Source: Owenia fusiformis
Taxonomy: Eukaryota; Annelida; Polychaeta; Sabellida; Oweniidae
Direction: 5' to 3'
DNA length: 64,000 nucleotides
NCBI GenBank assembly: GCA_903813345.2
Contig: CAIIXF020000006.1
Coordinates: 40,062,848 to 40,126,847 of the forward strand
Program-made: the position numbers and the translations under genes
Notes under the pieces: model-generated
The model's database searches: none
Seen by the model: only the letters and a program-made list of their open reading frames with translations
What the model was told of the DNA's origin: nothing
Shown here: one piece after another, positions 23,751 through 34,800 of the stretch
Layout of the letters: the number at the start of each line of letters is the position of its first letter
Numbering within the stretch: position 1 is the first letter of the stretch

Positions 23751-24020
23751 GCGTTTTTCGTATTTTCCTAGTACGACTGTCTTTTGAGCAGGTGTCCAAG
23801 GCATCATGTTTTACAACTTACTAACAACAGGAGCTATACACACACAGTCTTTTCTTTCTTTTCCTGAAAAAGCGAACATAATTGAATTAGTAGTTTCTAA
23901 GACATAGTTATATTCCATTCGCGTTTTTCATATTTTCCTAGTACCACTGTCTTTTGAGCAATTGTCCAAGACATCATGTTTTACAACTAACTAACAACAA
24001 GAGCTATACATACACAGTCC
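23751..24020. repeat. Two-copy duplication, 168-bp spacing
   Basis: The stretch at 23751-23851 (gcgtttttcgtattttccta, ggcatcatgttttacaactt, gagctatacacacacagtc) recurs with few changes at 23919-24020. It is noncoding in all frames. Confidence 0.88.
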
Positions 24021-25798
24021 CTCATTTCTATTCTGAAAATATGAACACAATATTCAGAATAATTATCAGCGACGATGTATGTTATCTTATAAAATAATAG
24101 GTTAAAACTCGGATCTTATGCAATAATCACCGACAATGCATTTATTGAGCCCTGGACTTAAAACGTCCAACCCGCTATGTTATTAATGAAAGAATTAACA
24201 GGGAGCGTGGCTTATTGTTAATGAAATAGTTCGACGCGAAAGTGTGAACGTAAGCAACAGATTATATTATCTGATGCAACTTACCCTGGGTGTAAGTCCT
24301 CGTTGTAAACAAGACCCTTACGCAATAAATGACAGACAACAATTTGAGTCTCTGGCCCAATTCCTCTATCATAACTATTTATTATAGTTTGAGTAGTAAA
24401 GGAATGGTAAAAATGGGCATTAAAGGTGTTTTAAAAGCACCATATCCCTGGGTAGATTTCTTTGTAATATTCTCGCAAGATATAACATAACTTTAAATGA
24501 CTGTGTGGCTTTTAATCTAATCTAAATCCTTAGATTTATCTCTTGTCTCAAAGTAGCCCATAACTCCATCTTTATAATGACCACTGCACTTAGTGTGACA
24601 TTAGTGATAAAGCATATTTTCCACTGAAGTGACACAACCCCCTGGTTCTGAAATGAGACCATTCATAAAGGCAAAGACAGTGTTACACAGCGTTTTATAA
24701 TAATACCTAATAATAACAGCTTTAAAATAGAATATATTTGACAAAAGCAGTTGCTTTGCATTTTGTTTACCATCGATGAAGGTAAGCAATACATGTACGT
24801 CTTTTGTAGATGCCATATGTGTAGTAGTGTTTCCTTAATTAATCCTGGAAAGCAGACCAAAAGACCCCTCCTTGGAGGAGCCCTGTTTTCTGTTATGTGC
24901 ACTCATACATAGGCATACGATGCACACCACAGCCTTTTGTATGAGTTCTTGACTACTTTATAGTCGTAGTTCTGTTTTTTAGTTTTTTCTTAACATTATT
25001 GTTCTAGTCTCTTTGTAGACTAGGATTGGTGATCTTTTCAATATTTTGTTTTAATCATGTTTATTGTCCAAAGCAATGAACATACCATTGATGGCGCACT
25101 AAAACCCAAGAGTGACATCCTATGTAAACCTCACGGTGGGTCAAAAAGGCAACGATTTTTTGAATAGGGCGAGTTATACGTACAGGATAGCGTTTAGTTT
25201 TGATTTTATATGCATCGCTTAAAGTGTCCAATATTTACGACATAATGTCGTAAATTCTCACTTGTTTTTTTAGTGGGCAGATTAAATTTGTGATTTTGAT
25301 AATAATAAAAAAACGTATTTTTCCTGAAGGGTACTGGTGTCATTTAGTGAGTCAATATACACCCGCTGCGACGTTTAAACGGATTGGGTTGCTAATTAGG
25401 CATGTGCTGTATACGTTCTATCCTGAACGTAATCTGAATGCCTGATTAGTCTCAAAGGTTCCAAGTCTGCGCATGTCAATACAATTGTAAAATACGTAAC
25501 CTTTCACTATACATAAACTTCGTATATTTGAAGATGTTGTTGACAGCGAATAATGAAAGGATGTGACTGGGCATGATGAATTGAAATTAAAATGGATGTT
25601 AAGCCGGATATGCCAGCGACGAGAGAAAATAACGAGGTGTCAAAATAACGACGTATTCTGACCCACGACATCCCTTTTCTCACATAGTCTAGGAATGTTA
25701 CCACTAAGATGTGAGAAGTATGTGTCTAAGATTTAAGGGGGTTGTATTTAATTGCAAAGAATACATGTCTTAAGGAATCCCAAAGGAAATAATTTATT
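24021..25798. other. No gene seen
   Basis: No supported gene or repeat. Minus-strand frames at 24601-24816 and 24663-24902 overlap each other in different frames and show no domain. Confidence 0.4.
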
Positions 25799-26061
25799 TA
25801 CACTTCCCTCAATAAGATTGGCACCCGGGAGTACTTCTTCACTTATTAACGTCTGCTTATGTTCAAGGCAATTACAAAAGACATCAAATTTTAACTTATC
25901 AAAATCTGCCCATACCCGGCAATTACAAAAGATCGTCAATTTTCATATTTTTCCGAACTTTTGTTATTAAGTAACAAAATTCAAGATTCAAAGATTCAAA
26001 CATTCACATGCTTTGATACGCAATGAAATTTTCCCGTTGCAAAACTTATAAGGGGAGTGTA
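25799..26061. mobile_element. MITE, tacactcccct-terminus family
   Basis: Left end tacacttccctcaataagat followed by tggcacccggga; right end as reverse complement tacactccccttataagttt followed by tgcaacgggaa. About 263 bp and noncoding. It matches the 16.7, 21.7, 37.0 and 47.3 kb copies at the termini. Confidence 0.82.
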
Positions 26062-26389
26062 CGATTAAGATTAGCTTATATAGATGTGTTTATGTGTGAT
26101 TAATTTGAATAAAAAGGTCCATTCGCACATGCGTTGTACTTATCAAATAACGTATACAACTGTGAACAAACATAGTTATAAAACCAAATTCGCCCACACA
26201 TTAGCCTGTTGATTTGCTTATGTGGCAGAAGAACAATGGGTGGAACGTGATACCTACATCATTGACTGGGGTCCCCTTGGGCTTATTGTTATTTCGACGC
26301 ACTGTTTTCAAAAGTGAACGTCACTCCACAGATACATAAAAATAGAACTATACAGTACGTATAAAAAAAATGCAACAGATTGTTATCTC

Positions 26390-26780
26390 GGAAAAGCACA
26401 AAACCAGTGATAACAGCATTGATTTCATTCAATGTACCATAAAGCCATGTGGGTCCTCTTTCTAATGGTATATCATTCCTTGATATTGGGTCATGGTTGG
26501 GCGAGTAATTATTCTTTAAGCAAAGTGGGCCAAAATTACCTTGGGGCCAAGTTATAAACATCCCAGAAGTCAGTGCACGGGGCCCATTGCAATTTTGGAA
26601 GAAAACATAAAACCAATGATGACTGCATCCTTTTCATTCAATTTACCAAAAACCCAAATTACTCCCCTTTACAATGGAATGTCATTCATTCACATGGAGT
26701 CATGGTTGTCCGAATAATCATTATTTTGTAAATTGGGGCAAAATTCAGCTCAGACCCAAGTTTTTATGGGATGTGTGAAA
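26390..26780. repeat. Two-copy duplication, about 206-bp period
   Basis: The first copy (about 26390-26575) and second (about 26598-26780) share blocks such as aaaaccagtgataac / aaaccaatgatgac, ggtatatcattcct / gaatgtcattcatt, and tcatggttg with following cgagtaat / cgaataat. The copies are strongly diverged. Confidence 0.75.
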
Positions 26781-29287
26781 CAGACTGTAAAGTGTTTATA
26801 CTCATACTTTTGCAAGAATACATCCTATACCTCCTATACACTCCTATATTAAAAGATAGGTGTAACCTCTAAAAGTTAGTTTTACAGAAATTTACGATTT
26901 TTTGAAAAAGGTACTTCAAAACCACTTTTTGAAATCAAAATAAAAAGTTTCACATATGACACTTTGATAAAATTGGGTAAGACTACAATATAAGCCAAAG
27001 TGGTTTAAACTTTATGATGGGGTTTTCAAGGAAAATGGGTCTTATCACAGATTTTTTCAATATTCTGATTTTTTGATTATCTTAAAAAGCAAAGAGACCT
27101 TTCAAACGAGCCACGACTCATATTGAAATGTTTGCTTGCATATATAGACCAAAAAAATCGGATTTGAATTTAGCACATTTTCCTCCTAATCCTTGGCACA
27201 TTTTTGGCTGTGTAGTACTTTGTAGTAATTTTTGTGATAAGACCGGTTTTCCTATGGCCAGGCTCATATGTGAAGCTTATATTTGAAATAATATGAAAAA
27301 TGAAGAATGACAAAAGTATTTTGACAGTTTAGCGTATTAGCTTAGAAACACTTATCAGAGAACAATGCTAAATTAACGAACTGATTTATCATTGTTACAA
27401 CTGGCGTGAATAATAATTCAGGTACTGAGCTGAAATCAGGCTTCCGTAAGTCGATAAAACGTAAGAAGACAATTGGTCCATTACTCACGCATTTGTCGAG
27501 GCGTGTTGATTTATAAAAGTATCGGAGTATTCGGGCGGCTCGCACCATATATGATGCCAATCAACTAGTTTCCATAGCGGATTCTTCCGTGTTCGTTAAT
27601 TTGTTCTCAACCAATCAAGCGAATGAGTCATTAACTTTATTATCCATAAATTTCCAATCAATGCATTCTTGGATTTATTTATTCATTTGGACACCCTTCG
27701 CGTAGAATTTAGTTATAAACTACCCACTAAGACCTATTAAGACCATCTTACACTTTAGCAGCCCCCGCTCCCAGATATAAACTACCCCCACCCTCCCGTC
27801 TGATTCCTCAAGTAGAACCTACTTGCTACGGGGGAGGGGGGGGGGGGGTTTCCAATATCAGTGGAAAGAGACATAATATCAACAAAATATCGGGCCTAGA
27901 TATTTGCTTGTCCTGGGACCTATATTTGTTTTGTTCTATGTTGACATTTGTTAGCTTATGCTTATCTAATTTTTAAATGTTATATCAGCTAAGAGGGACA
28001 AAAATGTAACAAATGCTTCAATTTGATTTTCTCAGGGGTTCATCTTCTAGACATTCTTGATGTAATTTTGGTATTTAATTCAAATGAATCTTTCATATTT
28101 CCATTTTATTGCAATAATTCTGAATCATAATGCATCGACATGATATAATAATGATAGCAGTGCTTATTGTAATGACATATATCCGAATTCCTCAAATTAG
28201 TTTGGGCAGGAAAGGGACTACTAAGCTCTTATTTCAATTATTTTATTTTATTTATGTTTTACCTATATTGGGCCATTGTATGGGCTTCTTTTGCTTATTC
28301 ATCAACAGTATCACCCTCTAAACTGCACTCCTGTATTTCGAAAAGGTAGTCAACTTGTCTAGTTTGTCTTCATTACAAAAAAAAAATATTTTAAATTGAT
28401 TTCAATTTTATTTATTGGAAATAATACCAACTTTGAACTGGATCCATTATTTTGTTAGTACTAATGTTTTTTATTGGGCCTTTTCCTTGTTCTACTTTGG
28501 ATTCCTTCATTCATTCATTTGTGTTAATGTGACCCAGGTGAGACTGAACTCGGATTGAATTTGCATTCATATGAAAGATCGACCCAGTGGGACTATATTT
28601 CGCCAATTTAGTTACTTTGGAATCTGCAATGTGTCATTTGTTTGTGTTTTGATCTCGCATAAGCGCGTTTATTTGTTTATTCGTTTGTTTGATTCTTTGT
28701 TTGATTGTTATTTGTTTATATTATCTATTCATTCATTCATCAATTAGTTGATTTTTTTTGCTTATTTTATTTATTTATTTATTTATTTCTATTCAAACAC
28801 TTGGCTATTTTATTCATTCGATTAATTTGGGTGTTGCGTAGCTGTATTTGTATAATATTCATTTGTTTGTTTGTTTGTTTGTTTATTTGTTTGGTTTGTT
28901 TGTTTGTTTTGCCAAGTGGAATTCTTTTTCCTTTTGAAATTTATATATTCATATATTTATGTTGATTTGAACTCTGTTGACAACAACAAATTTGGTGTTT
29001 GGTCTGTTTTACATAGTTTGATTTGATTTCTGATGAATGGATATTCATCGCAATAAAAGGAAAATAACTATTATTCTCGATAAATTCCCTGAAATGCTGA
29101 AATCAAGTTAACCAAAGTGGCATCTTCCCCCTTTCCGTAAGGTGATCACGTATAATGACATTTTAATCATAAATCGATAATTTGATACGTGCCCATAGTA
29201 TAATGCCAACATATGAAGTACTATACTTTCGTGATGATGTCACAGTTGAAGAACGGGAACTCATTATACTGTACAAAGTGATTTTTT
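26781..29287. other. No gene; low-complexity tracts
   Basis: No supported gene. A G run lies at 27831-27848, and attt/gttt tetranucleotide microsatellites at about 28720-28910, which make the open frame at 28705-28965 an artefact of simple sequence. Confidence 0.5.
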
Positions 29288-29510
29288 CTCGTTCTAAGAA
29301 CTACTCCTCTAGACTCACTTGACGTTTCTACTAGAATGTGTTCAATATATATAATTAATTATTGTCGTCTGCGTTGCATCGAGGTGCATTATGGGTAATG
29401 GTCGCATAAAGGTTGTACCATAGATGATCTCGTTCTTCTACTCCTTACACTCACTTGGCGTCTTTTCTAGAGTGGCACTGCAGATTGCTTAATACGTTCA
29501 TTATATCATT
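29288..29510. repeat. Two-copy duplication and a conserved 38-bp motif
   Basis: ctcgttct...actcct...actcacttgacgt at 29288 is repeated with changes at about 29428. Between them, attgtcgtctgcgttgcatc followed by aggtgcattatgggtaa (about 29364-29401) recurs in inverted orientation at about 36580-36617, so it marks a dispersed repeat. Confidence 0.65.
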
Positions 29511-30599
29511 ATTTTTTTCTTGAAAAATATTGTAAGAACTGAGTTCGACGGCGTTTATGTTTTGTAATGGTGATTAGCGACTTGGATGTCTTTGGAAGGA
29601 TGATTTTACATCACGCATTTTGCATATTTGTTGCTATGCAAGCATACCATTTTCCACACATTGCACACTTCGTAAACTGTTAAATTCACGGCAAAACGGA
29701 AGTTTTTTGAGAATGCCATCCAGGGTTTGCAGTTCTGTACTACTTCTCCGTACAACCAAATTTACACAACCTACATGGAATTCACAAACTGTTTACCATC
29801 AAGAAAACCCGTGCCATGTAAACTTACCCTATACTATTGGTAATTTTAGTAATGTGATACCATGCGGTATCTGTATGATGGAGACGTTCTGCTCGACGTT
29901 TTTCAGCTTAAATATAAAGGCACTAGTACCAAAGGGAAAGGACCAAAAGTTGTAATGGAACTTAGCAAGAAAAAGCAAACTCTAAGTGCATACCAGTCAA
30001 GAAAAACAAACCCCATATAGCCCAAAAAACATATTAACGGATTTAAATTCCGTAACGCCTTCACCGGATAGTTTGCGGATACTTTTTAACTATAACCCGT
30101 AGTGCGAAACGCTTCTATTATATCATTTTAGTAACGTAATATGAGTACCGTGTGGCTTCTACGGTATACCTCATTACTATTTACATGGGGTAATTTCAAC
30201 TTTAAAATCACCTATTTTATATTGTAATTTTACGTGACACCAGTGCAAAAACTATATAGAAAAGCTGGTGTTGACAGACTATACGTAGATAACGTAGCTG
30301 AGTCTACGAGTTAATTTACCTAATCCAATACTAATCTAGGATTAACACATTTCAATATACGAGTATTTGTCATATTTATTAGAGGCATCTTTACAAATTG
30401 AGGATAAATATGTCTAATATTGTTTTTTATGTAGGCTTTTTATTGTCATTGTTATATCTATTCGGCTAAGCAATGAGTATACCAAATTACTAAACCAAAA
30501 TATGATGAAATTAGATCTTAGCAATTGCAAAATATATTATAAGTTTTTTTTATGGTAAACATAAAGCGAAAAAAGTAATGCGTTGTGTGCTGACCATTC
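29511..30599. other. No gene seen
   Basis: The plus-strand frame of 111 codons at 29620-29955 has no domain, no splice context and unremarkable composition. Nothing else is supported. Confidence 0.4.
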
Positions 30600-31475
30600 C
30601 ATCAAATATGTTCTTTCTAAATCTGTGCATGATCACGCAGGGGGAATGTACAGTTTAAGGAATAACATCTGAGTGGAATGGAGCAGCCACGATGCTTTGA
30701 GTCTTGGACTTAAATTCTTTTCACACATTACAAAATATTTCCTACAAAACCACCTAAAAGATACAAAATCACTAAAAGAACAGATTTCTAATGACACCTT
30801 TTGCAACAAAACATCAATTTCATGTAGTCACTTAGCAACTATACAAAAACACATGCATTATTGATATTTCACACACTCCTGTCAATCAAAAATACTGCGT
30901 TCAGATTGGCTGGAATTATACACACCTTACCTAGTTATGTGTGAATTATCTATAATAGTGACGTTGTTGTTTCCAAATCTTTGCATGACCCCGCAGCGGG
31001 AATTTTTTCACACATTGCAAACTATATTCACGAAATCATCTAAAAAATACAAAATCACTAAGAGAACATATTTTCAATGAAATGTTTTGCAAGGGTCAAG
31101 TTGGCAAAGAATCAATTTCAATCTTAAGAGTCAAGATATCATCTTGACAACTGTTTAACAAGAGACTTTGAATGTGGCAGGCTCGTAGCCAGAATTTCCC
31201 AAGGGGGGGGGGGTCACTTCTCCAAAAAGTTCTAGGGGGGAAGGGGTTAACTTTGGCAAATTTGGCCAGAAATCTCTCAAAAAAAGTCAGAATGGTGACA
31301 AACTGCATGATATTGAAAAAAGAATTGGCCAGGGGGGGGGGGGTCGCCAGAACCCCCGAACCCCCTGGCTACGGGCCTGGTGGTGATGGGTGATTGATAT
31401 AATATAGTTATATGTGAAATACTGTATTCGGGTTAGCTGGAATCGGATACACCTTGCCTTGCTTTGTGTGAAAAA
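30600..31475. repeat. Diverged tandem duplication, about 350-bp unit
   Basis: Blocks repeat in order: gcatgatcacgcagggggaa (30627) / gcatgaccccgcagcgggaa (30984); ttttcacacattacaaaata / ttttttcacacattgcaaac; atacaaaatcactaa; and ttcagattggctggaatt (30900) / ttcgggttagctggaatc (31427). A MITE (31178-31379) interrupts the second unit. A third, partial copy lies at 51318-51422 (ttattttcacacattgcaaa). Confidence 0.78.
31178..31379. mobile_element. MITE with caggctcgtagccag termini
   Basis: The 15-bp ends caggctcgtagccag and ctggctacgggcctg are inverted with one mismatch. They bound about 202 bp with several G runs and the ccccgaaccccc block. The base pairs flanking both ends read gtgg, a possible short target duplication. 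Termini of this kind are common in marine invertebrate nonautonomous DNA transposons (hAT- or piggyBac-like); superfamily is uncertain. Confidence 0.85.
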
Positions 31476-32818
31476 TGGATACTTTACTGCAATTAAAGGT
31501 CCATCGAGAGGAACATATCATAGACAACTGTAATTGAACCTCCAGACGTGAGCATTGGACGTAACTATTTATCCAAAGTAATTTATTTAGGACGACCAGA
31601 CAAGTTTGAATGAATTCAAAATATGAAATTGAACTCATTTTGTGAAATCTGGTTTGTCACTTATAATCTCCTCACGTTGCACAAAAACAGTTTTCTATAA
31701 TTAGCAAATACTGATCTTGAAATAGAATAATTCAGGAAATTGGATTAACTTCCTATAGATATCTTTGATATCATCCTACGATGATCCCATCCCTCTTGCT
31801 GTTCGTTTAAAACTTGATTAAACAATTCAAGTGCCTGGGAGAATGATAAGATAAATAACGAATGTAGTTTAGCCTTCAATAAAAACAAACGGATGGTTAA
31901 TGAATACCTCTATCGCGGGAACTGTACCTGTTGTCTTCGGACATATTTGCTTTACTATGGCAAAATACCTTAATCACCTTAATCTACATTATACTTTCCA
32001 TTTCATGTAACTAGGACCTAAGGGTATAAATGAGGGTTTTCTTATGGCAATGGTGATATCCAAATTCAAGATAATGCCCCTTTCAATTTCCAGACGCGGG
32101 GGGTGGTAGGGCCATCTGCGACTTGCATTTGTCAATTCGTATTATCAAAATAACTTGGCGACAAACTCACAGAGACAAAAGTCCAAATCGACAAAGGAGT
32201 AATCCAGCAGATGTCAAAACACAATTCTTTTTTTTCGCTCGATTTGTCAAATAAAAAAACGACACCAAAGGGAAAAAGTAATGGGCTCAAAACGAGGTCA
32301 GACACACAAATCTTATTAACGTTGGTTATATTTCATCTCAGTTGAATCAATTAAGTTCTCTATATTTCGACAGAAGCGCATTCTCTTGTTTATTTAGCAT
32401 TTGTATTACTAGTTTTTATCAGTTTTGCATAACTTATTTGTATTACTTAATTTGGATTTTCCGCTATACCATTCTTTCATTGACACTGTCTCTGTGAATA
32501 TGGAAAACGACACCCACATGTCGTAATTTCCCGTCACGGCCGTCCATCCTCATCAGCTCTCTTCCTTTTCCCTGGGTGGTTAAAAAACATCCGAAGATGT
32601 TGCTATGAAAACATATCATGTTAATCTTAATGTATTTTGTGTTGAATCAGATGCGGATGGATTACCCGTTAATGGTTAATTTGAGATTCAGATAGCATGA
32701 ACCTTTGATGGATTAATCGTTGCGATTACAAATGGCATTGATCTTGGAATCATCCCCCTTTATGTTGACACCGATCGTCTTTTCTAAAATTAAACATATT
32801 TGCTTGTACTTCATATTC
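31476..32818. other. No gene seen
   Basis: No convincing open frame, exon or repeat. Confidence 0.4.
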
Positions 32819-33170
32819 AGTAGGTCTGTTTAAGACATGATGTACTATTAATGAACCAGAAGAAATCGTTTTGAACTGTCAACTGCTATACGGTTGATTA
32901 AAACCAATGATACTCGTGTGTACATGTTCAAATATATTAGCTTAGATTTATATACATTATTGTTTATTTTCACGTTAGATCATTGTTTGGATATAGTTGG
33001 AGTTTTTTGCTGTCTTGTTCTTAGATGTTTTCTTTCAATACATATCTTCCAAAATGAAATTTTGATTGTTCCTTATACTCAAAAGGTCTGTTTAAGCCAT
33101 GTAGTACTATTATTGAACCAGAAAATAAGGGTTTGAACTGTCAAGTACTATACGGTTGATTATTACTATA
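32819..33170. repeat. Two-copy duplication, about 264-bp period
   Basis: aggtctgtttaagacatgat...gaaccagaa...gaactgtcaactgctatacg at 32822 recurs at 33086 as aggtctgtttaagccatgta...gaaccagaa...gaactgtcaagtactatacg. Only about 90 bp of each is well conserved. Confidence 0.85.
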
Positions 33171-33522
33171 TTAAGATATTGGTGGGAATATTAGTCTAAT
33201 TGCACGGTTCAGAGGCTGTAAAAACGTTCACCTGTTTTGATGGCTTTTAATTGTTCGACACGTTATAATGTCATAATTTGTCCGCTTCGTCTCGTTCGTG
33301 AATTAAACGGTTTATCAACTTATCTTGATCAGACATTGGACAATGCAAAATCATAAAAGCATTTGTTTGCTGGATGTTGTATTTTTCCTACCATTTTTCT
33401 TTACCAAGTTTGATCCTTTGCCTTTGGCGCCTTTGCAGTTGAATGAAGCACACAAAGGTTCGGTCGGGTAACTCAATCGGGGGGATATAGGTTACAAAAC
33501 TCACGGAGATTATGTATATCAC

Positions 33523-33601
33523 TACCCTTTGCATTCGTTTGACTTCACTTCTTAAAAAGAGAGCTTCGTCTTTAGTTTAACTAGACTCTGCACGCAGGGT
33601 A
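33523..33601. repeat. Short dispersed repeat (inverted match at 16969-17030)
   Basis: Contains tacccttt, cattcgtttgacttcact and ctagactctgcacgcagggt, the reverse complement of the 17.0-kb copy, with a slightly longer middle. Confidence 0.75.
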
Positions 33602-33895
33602 GTATATCACCTTGTCATGTAACGATTACACGTTGCTCAATATAACGGTAGTCCTGCTTCAAAACCCTGGGATATCTTACCCTAACAACTGTGTCAGAGG
33701 GGGTTGTAGTTCTAGACTACTGAATGGGGTAAACTTGTATTTGCCCTCATATTTTGGTATTACGATATGTGTAACTTTAACACTTAAATCAATAAAAACA
33801 CTTTAGCTTGGTGAAAACTTATCAAAGGGGGTATACATGTGTATATATACATATACATATGGCTTCAAACATGGGCATATACTATTGATCTGGTT

Positions 33896-34153
33896 CACTG
33901 GCGGATCCAGAAGCTAACAAGGGGGGGGGGGGGCAGATTTCAAATCCCCGAAAACTGTTCAGTTTCCGGGCCCCTAAATTTGGCCAACATTTTAAAATTT
34001 AAGGCCAATTTTTGGCAATATGGCCTAAAGGCCAAGTAATGCCCCAAAAGACCGGCCACTAATCGAGACCCTACAAAATCTTTGAGCCTTATTTTTTTCT
34101 TGGCCCTTCCAAGGGGAGGGGGGGGGGGGTATGGTTCCCTGGATCCGCCACTG
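33896..34153. mobile_element. MITE with cactggcggatccag termini
   Basis: Left end cactggcggatccag and right end ctggatccgccactg are reverse complements apart from one base, bounding 258 bp that contains two long G runs and repeated ggcc motifs. No frame. This terminus is typical of widespread nonautonomous hAT-like elements, by family knowledge; no clean 8-bp duplication could be made out. Confidence 0.87.
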
Positions 34154-34800
34154 TAGGTCTGTGGTGATAAAATCTAGATTGGCAAATTTATTTAGTCTCA
34201 TACTTGGGTATTATGATATTTGTAATTATATTGTTGTGTTATCATTCTTAATCCCCAAGGTTCCCGAGTCTGTCTCGGGAATAGATAAATGTCAAGGGAA
34301 AATAACAGTAGGAATTCTATGACAATGGAATCCATGTGTATTTAGATGGCTTTTCAATTAGATGTTCGGAATCATCTCTGATTTGATCTTATATGAGAAG
34401 TGCAAATTTAGTTTGATATAAATACTTAAGTACTATAGAGATTAACTTTTACGCAGAGTATCTAATATGGATTAAGAATCAATATAGAAAATATGTCAAT
34501 TGCAGAAATAAATTGGAAAGCCCTAGCATTTTTTTTATTTTCACGGTTTATAAGCAATTATACTATAGCATTTAAAATTATTTTTATCGAACAAAAAATA
34601 AAATTAGACCTTAAATCATTTCCACGATTCTGAAAATGAAGTGCTTTTAGTTCAATATCCAAAACTATCATGAAGTATATATGAAAAGAAGAAAACATAT
34701 TGCCATAAGGCTTATAAATGTTCAGTCTTGTCTTAATGCTATTTGGGTTAAGCATCTTAATTTTTTTTAGTATATAATCAATTTGTCCTTTCTCTTTTAG
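34154..34800. other. No gene seen; precedes first recognised micro-exon gene exon
   Basis: AT-rich sequence that would be intron if the micro-exon gene begins upstream. It ends in a good polypyrimidine tract and ag acceptor (tttctcttttag) at 34800. Confidence 0.4.

Noticed and set aside
28705-28965. 86-codon hydrophobic frame
   Set aside because: It is made of attt/gttt simple repeats, giving artificial F/I/Y/L-rich translation.
29620-29955. 111-codon plus-strand frame
   Set aside because: No domain, no splice or promoter context, and composition typical of chance frames.
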